In this document: in pieces, positions 6,820-11,474 of the stretch
How the letters are laid out: every line of letters begins with the position of its first letter
How positions within the stretch are numbered: the stretch's first letter is position 1
NCBI GenBank assembly: GCA_035632095.1
Contig: DASQHM010000267.1
Span: forward strand, 1 to 11,474
Length of the DNA: 11,474 bases
Source of the DNA: DASQHM01 sp035632095
GTDB lineage: Bacteria > Pseudomonadota > Alphaproteobacteria > Ferrovibrionales > Ferrovibrionaceae
Direction of reading: 5' to 3'
Position numbers and translations under genes: made by a program
The notes under the pieces: model-generated
What the model was told of the DNA's origin: nothing
Seen by the model: only the letters and a program-made list of their open reading frames with translations
Database searches by the model: none

Positions 6820-8241
6820 ATGTTGGACAGCAAGCCCACACTGCCGTCGCTGACGCAGAGCCTGTCGGCTCGACTGCTGGTGCTGACCATCGCCTTCGTC
6901 ATGCTGGGCGAAGTGATGATCTACGTTCCCTCGATATCGCGTTTTCGCATGAGCTGGCTGGAGGAGCGGCTTGACGCCGCGCACCTCGCCACGCTCGCCC
7001 TGTTGGAAGCGCCGCAGCACACGGTGTCGAAGGGCTTGACCGACATGCTGCTGGCCGATGTGGGCGCGCGCGCCGTGGTGCTGAAGCTGCCCGAGCAGCG
7101 CTTCCTGATGCTGAGCGAGGAAATGCCGCCCGCGGTGGACGCCGTGATCGACTTTCGCCAGTCGAATCCCTTTCGCATGGTGCGCGGCGCGGTGGTGACC
7201 CTTCTGCAGAGCAAGGTTCGCGTGCTGCGCGTCATCCGCGACACGCCGGAAGCGCCCAATGCGACCATCGAGGTGGTGATCGAGGATGGGGCGCTGCGCT
7301 CCGCCATGTTCGACTATTCAGTCCGCATCCTGTCGCTGTCGCTCATCATCTCGTTCATTACTGCGGCGTTGGTCTATGCGTCGCTGCAATGGCTGTTCGT
7401 CCGCCCGCTCAGAAACCTGACCGAGCGCATGGTGGCGTTCCGCCGGGCGCCGGAAGACGAAAGGCTGATGATGGTGCCCTCGGACCGGAGCGACGAGGTC
7501 GGCATCGCCGAACGGGAGCTTGCCGAGATGCAGCGCGAATTGCAGACGGCGTTGCGGCAAAAGACGCATCTGGCCGCGCTCGGCGCCGCGGTGAGCAAAG
7601 TGAACCACGACCTCCGCAATATCCTGGCGACGGCGCAGGTGGTGTCGGATCGCCTCATCGCGTCCAACGATCCGCAGGTGCGGCGCGTCACGCCCAGGCT
7701 CATCGATAGCATCGATCGGGCCATCAATCTCTGCAGCCGCACGCTTCGCTTCGGCCGCGCCGACGAGCCGCCGCCGAAGCGCGCGTTCTTCGCACTGTCG
7801 CGGCTGGTGGATGAGGTCGCGAGCACGGCGGGGCTTCCGGCCGAGGAGCGCATCCAGTGGCAGAACGCGGTGCCGGTATCGCTCGAAGTCTACGCGGACC
7901 GCGAACAGCTCTTCCGCGTCCTGCTGAACCTGGCGCGGAATGCGGTGCAGGCAATCCCCGGCTCCGGACAAATCGTGGTCGCGGCCGAGCATTACGACCA
8001 CATGACCGGCATCACGATTTGCGACAGCGGCACGGGCCTGCCCGAGCAGGTGCAACGCCACTTGTTCGAGCCGTTCTCCGGCGCCGGCCGCTCGGGCGGC
8101 ACCGGGCTCGGCCTGGCCATTGCCCGCGATCTCATGCGCGCCCATGGCGGCGACATCGTGCTGGCCGAAACCGGCCCCAACGGCACGTGCTTCCGGCTGG
8201 TATTGCCGATGGCCGAGACCCAGCCGCTAAACGTCCGTTAG
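6820..8241 (+). CDS. membrane sensor histidine kinase (orphan)
   Basis: Two-component sensor kinase of 473 residues. Helix 1 is at about 18-38, followed by a periplasmic sensor region of about 130 residues with no recognisable domain. Helix 2 is at about 168-190, followed by a HAMP-like linker (VRPLRNLTERM at 194-204, to about 243). The phosphoacceptor helix has VNHDLRN with His263; Asp264 and Asn267 match the D/E-x-x-T/N pattern tied to phosphatase activity in HisKA kinases. The ATPase domain has the N-box NLARNAVQAI (370-379), G1 CDSGTGLP (401-408), FEPF (416-419) and G2 GGTGLGLAIA (426-435). No response regulator is in the window, so the partner is encoded elsewhere. The start is 93 nt after the flavoprotein gene, without an obvious ribosome binding site. 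The final codons lie in an 11-bp repeat array. Confidence 0.92.
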   Translation: MLDSKPTLPSLTQSLSARLLVLTIAFVMLGEVMIYVPSISRFRMSWLEERLDAAHLATLALLEAPQHTVSKGLTDMLLADVGARAVVLKLPEQRFLMLSEEMPPAVDAVIDFRQSNPFRMVRGAVVTLLQSKVRVLRVIRDTPEAPNATIEVVIEDGALRSAMFDYSVRILSLSLIISFITAALVYASLQWLFVRPLRNLTERMVAFRRAPEDERLMMVPSDRSDEVGIAERELAEMQRELQTALRQKTHLAALGAAVSKVNHDLRNILATAQVVSDRLIASNDPQVRRVTPRLIDSIDRAINLCSRTLRFGRADEPPPKRAFFALSRLVDEVASTAGLPAEERIQWQNAVPVSLEVYADREQLFRVLLNLARNAVQAIPGSGQIVVAAEHYDHMTGITICDSGTGLPEQVQRHLFEPFSGAGRSGGTGLGLAIARDLMRAHGGDIVLAETGPNGTCFRLVLPMAETQPLNVR

Positions 8242-8267
8242 ACCTCCGTTAAACGTCCGTTAAGGGC
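8224..8267. repeat. 11-bp tandem direct repeat, about four units
   Basis: Units start at 8224, 8235, 8246 and 8257, with consensus CCGTTAAACGT. The third is exact; the first has C for T at position 4; the second differs at two positions; the last matches over its first seven bases. The period is about one helical turn, so a bound protein would see all copies on one face of the DNA. The array spans the end of the kinase gene (TAG at 8239-8241) and ends 42 bp before the lipoprotein start. Confidence 0.75.
8249..8263. promoter_or_regulatory. candidate CtrA-type site TTAA-N7-TTAA
   Basis: TTAA at 8249-8252 and TTAA at 8260-8263 are separated by exactly seven bases, the consensus architecture of CtrA, the alphaproteobacterial cell-cycle response regulator. 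Two degenerate versions (CTAA-N7-TTAG at 8228, TTAG-N7-TTAA at 8238) precede it in the same phase. The site is 47 bp upstream of the lipoprotein ATG. Binding by CtrA is inference; another response regulator could use the repeats. Confidence 0.45.
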
Positions 8268-8282
8268 AATTCTGCTTTGATA

Positions 8283-8297
8283 GGGGTTGTTAGCCCC
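8283..8297 (+). promoter_or_regulatory. hairpin directly upstream of the lipoprotein ribosome binding site
   Basis: GGGGTT-GTT-AGCCCC can form a 6-bp stem (one G-U pair) with a 3-nt loop. It ends exactly where the GGAG Shine-Dalgarno (8298-8301) begins. It has no T-run, so it is not a typical terminator. It might protect the 5' end or modulate ribosome access. Confidence 0.35.
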
Positions 8298-8309
8298 GGA
8301 GCGGAACCG

Positions 8310-8771
8310 ATGCGGCGTTATGCACTGATTGCGGGCCTCGCCGTGCTAACCGCGCAAGTCGCCGGTTGCACGTCGACGGCGGTCAAGACCTTCGACGCGA
8401 AGATGTCGCTCTGGACCGATTCCGAGTGCTCCTACGCGCATGTGCTGTTCGGCGACACCTATTGCCGTCCGCGCACGGTCGAGCGCGAGAAGGATCCGGT
8501 CTATTGCTTTCGCACGCTTGGCGGCGTCGACTGCTACGGCGATTCCGATCCGTACAAGGTGAGCCAGTCGGGCCGCGCCCTGCAGCCGCCGCCGCTGGCG
8601 GAGCCGCCCGCCGCCAACGCGCCCGACCCGCCGCCCGCGACCACGGCGGCTTTCGCCGTCCCGGATCAATCGGCGCCGCTCGCGGCCAAATCCAGGACGG
8701 CAACGCCGTCGCAGCCGCCAATACCGGCGCAGTGGACCTCGCCTCAGACCGATACGCCGCCCCTCATCTAG
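8310..8771 (+). CDS. small Cys- and Pro-rich lipoprotein of unknown function
   Basis: I do not recognise a named family. The 153-residue product has a classic lipoprotein signal: a basic start (MRRY), a hydrophobic stretch and the lipobox VAGC with Cys20 as the lipidation site. The mature part has four further cysteines (40, 52, 66, 75) within WTDSEC, YCRPR, YCFRTLG and VDCYGD, which could make two disulfides in the periplasm. From about residue 92 the protein is a low-complexity Pro/Ala tail, which might reach through the cell wall or bind a partner. I chose ATG at 8310 because it has GGAG 8 nt upstream and directly precedes the signal peptide; a TTG at 8277 in frame is unlikely. It lies downstream of the kinase and the 11-bp repeats, which may control it. 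Confidence 0.8.
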   Translation: MRRYALIAGLAVLTAQVAGCTSTAVKTFDAKMSLWTDSECSYAHVLFGDTYCRPRTVEREKDPVYCFRTLGGVDCYGDSDPYKVSQSGRALQPPPLAEPPAANAPDPPPATTAAFAVPDQSAPLAAKSRTATPSQPPIPAQWTSPQTDTPPLI

Positions 8772-8811
8772 GTCTGCGCCCTGATCCTTCTCTGCCGGGG
8801 ATGATGGTGCT

Positions 8812-8827
8812 ACCGTCGTTCGACGGT
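8812..8827. promoter_or_regulatory. perfect inverted repeat upstream of the ParA-like gene
   Basis: ACCGTCG-TT-CGACGGT has 7-bp perfect arms around a 2-nt centre, 28 bp before the GTG of the ParA-like gene. A symmetric site of this kind can be an operator for a dimeric regulator, including autoregulation; as RNA it would form a 6-bp hairpin with a GUUC loop. There is no T-run after it. Confidence 0.4.
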
Positions 8828-8855
8828 CGCGGACGGCTGGGGAGGCGGAAGCGGC

Positions 8856-9509
8856 GTGGCAGCGCGGGTCATTACCGTTGCGCAGCAAAAAGGGGGCGCC
8901 GGCAAGACGACGCTCGCCGCACATCTCGGAGTCTGCTGGGCTGGCCAGGGCCGCCGCGTGGCGCTGATCGACATCGATCCGCAAGGCAGCCTCACCACGT
9001 GGTATCGCCTGCGCAACGGTCACGGCACCAGCGCCATTACCCATTGCGCCGTCTCGGGCTGGCGCGCTGCGAGCGAGGTGGACCGCCTGCGGCGCGACCA
9101 CGACGTGGTCGTCATCGACAGCCCGCCCCACGCCGAGACCGAAGCGAAGATCGCGATCCGGGCGGCCGAGCTGCTGGTGGTGCCGGTGCAACTCAGTCCC
9201 ATGGACCTTTGGGCCACCCGCCCGACGTTGCAGATCGCGGAGGGCGAACGGCGCCCGTGGCTTTTGGTTCTGAACCGGGTTCCCCCGCGCGGCTCATTGT
9301 CGGACGTCATCCGCCATAAGATTGCCGAGCAGCGATTGCCGGTGGCGGGCGCCAGCCTCGGCAACCGGACGCTGTTCGCCTCCTCGCTCATGGACGGCAT
9401 GGGCGTCACCGAGGCGGCGCCAAGCTCGATCGCCGCTGCCGAGATCGTCGCGCTGGCCGATGAACTGGCGCTGCGCCTCGGGCTGTGGCCAGCGCCACAC
9501 CATTCATGA
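8856..9509 (+). CDS. ParA/MinD-family ATPase without ParB
   Basis: Cytoplasmic P-loop ATPase of the class that positions DNA or protein complexes by ATP-dependent dimerisation. The 217 residues have the deviant Walker A QKGGAGKTTL (signature Lys12, P-loop Lys17), LIDIDPQGS (Asp39, Asp41) for Walker A', and VVVIDSPPH with Asp88 for Walker B. Length is at the short end of the family, like ParF-type and orphan ParA proteins, and there is no N-terminal DNA-binding extension. The start is GTG at 8856 with GGAGG 10 nt upstream, one codon before AARVITVAQ, the usual first strand. No ParB, parS site or MinE is nearby, so the cargo is unknown. A chromosomal partition role is unlikely; positioning of a protein cluster is a better guess. 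Confidence 0.88.
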   Translation: MAARVITVAQQKGGAGKTTLAAHLGVCWAGQGRRVALIDIDPQGSLTTWYRLRNGHGTSAITHCAVSGWRAASEVDRLRRDHDVVVIDSPPHAETEAKIAIRAAELLVVPVQLSPMDLWATRPTLQIAEGERRPWLLVLNRVPPRGSLSDVIRHKIAEQRLPVAGASLGNRTLFASSLMDGMGVTEAAPSSIAAAEIVALADELALRLGLWPAPHHS

Positions 9510-9585
9510 CCGGCCGGCTGTGATCCGGTGCCCGGGCCGATGCGTAAACGGTCGGCAAAGCAAACTTAGAACCTAGGAGAGACTT

Positions 9586-10038
9586 ATGCGGGGGATCAGG
9601 CTCGGGATCGCGGTGACGGTGGCGGCTGGGGCCATGTTCGGCCTTGCGGCATGCAAGGACATGATGTTCGGCCCGCCACCGCAGAAATCGCTCTACGACC
9701 GGCTCGGCGGCCAGCCGGCGATCAACGCGGTGGTGGACGATTTCGTCGCCAACGTCGCGGCCGATCCGGTGATCAACGCGCGCTTCAAGAACACCGATAT
9801 CGCCAAGCTGAAGCAAAGCCTGCGCGACCAGATTTGCGCCGGGACGGGCGGTCCCTGCACCTACAAGGGCAAGGACATGGTTCAGGCCCACAAGGGCATG
9901 AACGTCAGCAACGCCGAATTCAACGCCATGGGCGGCGACATGCTGAAAACGCTCAACAAGCTCAGCGTGCCCGACAAAGAGAAGAATGAAGTGATGACCA
10001 TGCTGGGCTCGATGCAGGCGTCCGTCGTCGGGCATTGA
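9586..10038 (+). CDS. lipoprotein-anchored group 1 truncated haemoglobin
   Basis: Predicted envelope-located haem globin of the 2-over-2 fold; members bind O2 or NO, or act as redox sensors. Its job here is unknown. The 150-residue product begins with a signal peptide ending in the lipobox GLAAC (Cys23). The globin starts at SLYDRLGGQPAI (35-46), continues through VVDDFVANVAADPVI (49-63) and TGGPCTYKGKDM (87-98), and has the likely proximal haem ligand His102 in QAHKGM. The B10 position after Phe53, usually Tyr in group 1, is Val54. Cys84 and Cys91 flank the Gly turn and could form a disulfide in the periplasm. The ATG has a strong Shine-Dalgarno AGGAGA 5 nt upstream (9575-9580). It is convergent with ggt, with REP-like palindromes between. 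Confidence 0.88.
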   Translation: MRGIRLGIAVTVAAGAMFGLAACKDMMFGPPPQKSLYDRLGGQPAINAVVDDFVANVAADPVINARFKNTDIAKLKQSLRDQICAGTGGPCTYKGKDMVQAHKGMNVSNAEFNAMGGDMLKTLNKLSVPDKEKNEVMTMLGSMQASVVGH

Positions 10039-10052
10039 GATCGTGAAACGGT

Positions 10053-10111
10053 TCTCATCCTGAGCTCGTCGAAGGATGAGGACCTCATGATTCGACAGGC
10101 TCAGCATGAGG
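10053..10111. repeat. inverted pair of REP-like palindromes between convergent genes
   Basis: Element 1 has 8-bp arms CTCATCCT/AGGATGAG (10054-10061, 10073-10080) around an 11-nt loop. Element 2 has 7-bp arms CCTCATG/CATGAGG (10083-10089, 10105-10111) around 15 nt. The reverse complement of element 2 matches element 1 at about 23 of 29 positions, with the shared core TGAGC-TCGA, so the two can also pair into one long hairpin. The motif resembles dispersed palindromes common in alphaproteobacterial genomes. It fills the gap between the globin gene and ggt and may serve as a bidirectional terminator or mRNA 3' end stabiliser. Confidence 0.75.
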
Positions 10112-10121
10112 CGTTTGTTCG

Positions 10122-11474
10122 CTAGTCGCCGAGCGAGACGCCTTCGCGGCGGGGATCCGAGCCGCCGACCAGCCGTCCGTGATCGGCGGCGATGCCTTCC
10201 AATCCGCTGTTCATGGGCGTGACGACGACGTTCTCGCCGAGCTTGGCCAGCGCATCCTTCATGCCGACGATCAGCGTGCCGGCTTCGAGCTCGGTCGGTC
10301 CGTTGCGATTGATGACATGCGGCAGCCTATAGGCGCTGTCCGGATCGAGCTTCCAATCCAATTCGGCGATCAACGCCTCGACCACATAGCCGATGATCTG
10401 GCTGCCGCCGGGCGAACCCACGGCCAAAGCGAAATGGCCGCTGGCGTCGAGCACGATGGTCGGCGCCATTGAGCTGCGCGGCCGCTTGCCGGACTCAACG
10501 CGGTTTGCAACGGGCTTGCCGTCGCGCTCGGCTAGGAACGAGAAATCCGTCAGCTGATTGTTCAGTATGAATCCGTCGACCATGATCCGCGAACCGAAGG
10601 CGCTCTCGACGCTGGTGGTCATGGAGACCGCGTTGCCGCCGTCGTCGATGATGCTCAAGTGGCTGGTGGACGGCAGCTCGTTCGAGAGTTGCGGCGCATA
10701 CTCGCCGGCACGTTCGGGAAATTCGCCGGCCTCGGCGTGGCCGATGCTGGCCGCCGGCTGGATGAGCGCCGAGCGACGCGCGAGATACGCGGGATCGAGC
10801 ATCTGCGTCACGGGGATGCGCACGAAATCCGGATCGGCGACGTAGCGGTCCCGGTCGGCGAACGCCAGGCGCGATGCTTCGGCGATCAGGTGCGCGGCCA
10901 TCGGCGACACGGGCGGCAGCGCAGCCATGTCGAAGCGTTCGAGCAGCCCGAGGATCTGCAACACGGCGATGCCGCCCGACGTGGGCGGCGGCACGCCGCA
11001 CACCTGCCATTGACGATACGGCCGGCAAAGCGCCTCGCGCTGCTTGGCGCGGTAGCTCGCCAGATCGACGTCCGCCAGCCGGCCGGGGTTTGCGGCGTTG
11101 TTGACCGCCGCGATAACGTCGCGTCCGATCGGCCCGAAATAGAAGGCATCAGCGCCGTTCTTGGCGATGTCGGTGAACGTGCGGACCAGCGCTGGATTCT
11201 GCAGCACGGTGCCGACGGCCTTCGGTTCGCCTTGCGCGTCGTAGAAATAGTCCTTCGCCGTCGGCGAATGGGGCAGCGCCGGATCGGCCGCGAGCAGCGC
11301 ATGCAGGCGCGGCGATATGGCAAACCCGCGATCGGCCAGCGTGATCGCGGGCTGGAACAGCATAGCCCAGGGCAGCTTGCCGTGGGCGCGGTGCACGAGT
11401 TCGAGCATGCGCAGCACGCCGGGCACGCCGACCGAACGGCCGCCGACCACCGCTTGGATGAACGTGAGCGGCTT
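10122..11474 (-). CDS. ggt: gamma-glutamyltransferase (5' end outside the window)
   Basis: Hydrolyses or transfers the gamma-glutamyl group of glutathione and related compounds, usually in the periplasm after self-cleavage into two subunits. The last 450 residues are visible; the frame stays open to the window edge (residues KPLTFIQAV), so the signal peptide and the first part of the large subunit are missing. Counting from the first visible residue: GGRSVGVPG (11-19), the cleavage site and nucleophile in LPSTSHLSIID with Thr270 (codon 10665-10667), NNQLTDFSF with Asp310, GKRPRSSMAPTIV with the two substrate-binding serines 334-335, and the oxyanion loop GSPGGSQ (353-359). The small subunit from Thr270 is 181 residues, normal for the family. 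It ends at TAG, 10 nt past the REP-like pair, convergent with the globin gene. Confidence 0.95.
   Translation of the reverse strand, partial: KPLTFIQAVVGGRSVGVPGVLRMLELVHRAHGKLPWAMLFQPAITLADRGFAISPRLHALLAADPALPHSPTAKDYFYDAQGEPKAVGTVLQNPALVRTFTDIAKNGADAFYFGPIGRDVIAAVNNAANPGRLADVDLASYRAKQREALCRPYRQWQVCGVPPPTSGGIAVLQILGLLERFDMAALPPVSPMAAHLIAEASRLAFADRDRYVADPDFVRIPVTQMLDPAYLARRSALIQPAASIGHAEAGEFPERAGEYAPQLSNELPSTSHLSIIDDGGNAVSMTTSVESAFGSRIMVDGFILNNQLTDFSFLAERDGKPVANRVESGKRPRSSMAPTIVLDASGHFALAVGSPGGSQIIGYVVEALIAELDWKLDPDSAYRLPHVINRNGPTELEAGTLIVGMKDALAKLGENVVVTPMNSGLEGIAADHGRLVGGSDPRREGVSLGD

Noticed and set aside
5575..7020. Open frame of 481 codons on the - strand opposite the flavoprotein
   Set aside because: Low-complexity, His/Arg/Gly-rich translation; the opposite strand carries an unmistakable flavoprotein with all its motifs.
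8856..9509. Plasmid partition locus
   Set aside because: There is no ParB or replication gene nearby, no parS-like array is seen, and the surroundings are core chromosomal genes.

Overview
The window is GC-rich bacterial chromosome with strong G/C preference at third codon positions. It is most likely from an alphaproteobacterium of the Hyphomicrobiales (Rhizobiales) or Rhodospirillales type. The main evidence is the order rpmH-rnpA-yidD-yidC-engB-argB, together with the family resemblance of the other genes. No mobile element, CRISPR array, tRNA or rRNA is visible, and no stretch longer than 300 bases lacks a gene.

Layout. Bases 2-145 (+) hold the last 47 codons of an unrecognised gene that runs convergently into argB; the two stop codons share one CTAG. 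Bases 142-4298 (-) are a tightly packed operon, transcribed right to left: rpmH (ribosomal protein L34, GTG start), rnpA (RNase P protein), yidD, yidC (membrane insertase), engB (ribosome-assembly GTPase) and argB (acetylglutamate kinase). Neighbouring genes overlap or are 1-24 nt apart. A near-consensus sigma70 promoter (TTGACT, 17 bp, TATACA) lies about 65 nt upstream of rpmH. The operon joins translation, RNA processing, membrane protein insertion and ribosome assembly to arginine biosynthesis.

From 4572 the genes run on the + strand. A TVP38/TMEM64 (VTT/DedA-like) membrane protein overlaps by 8 nt a MerA/Lpd-like flavoprotein disulfide reductase that has Tyr where glutathione reductase has its catalytic His. 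Next come a membrane histidine kinase without an adjacent response regulator (6820-8241), a small Cys- and Pro-rich lipoprotein (8310-8771), a ParA/MinD-type ATPase without ParB (8856-9509) and a lipoprotein-anchored group 1 truncated haemoglobin (9586-10038). The right end (10122-11474, -) is a gamma-glutamyltransferase cut by the window edge. An inverted pair of REP-like palindromes separates it from the globin gene.

The most interesting non-coding signal is an 11-bp direct repeat, about four units, over the stop codon of the kinase and upstream of the lipoprotein. One pair of units forms an exact TTAA-N7-TTAA, the consensus architecture of the alphaproteobacterial cell-cycle regulator CtrA. 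With an orphan kinase and an orphan ParA on either side, a cell-cycle or polarity role for 6820-9509 is a reasonable hypothesis but unproven. I see no convincing wholly new multi-gene system; the best candidates are this cluster and the VTT/flavoprotein pair.
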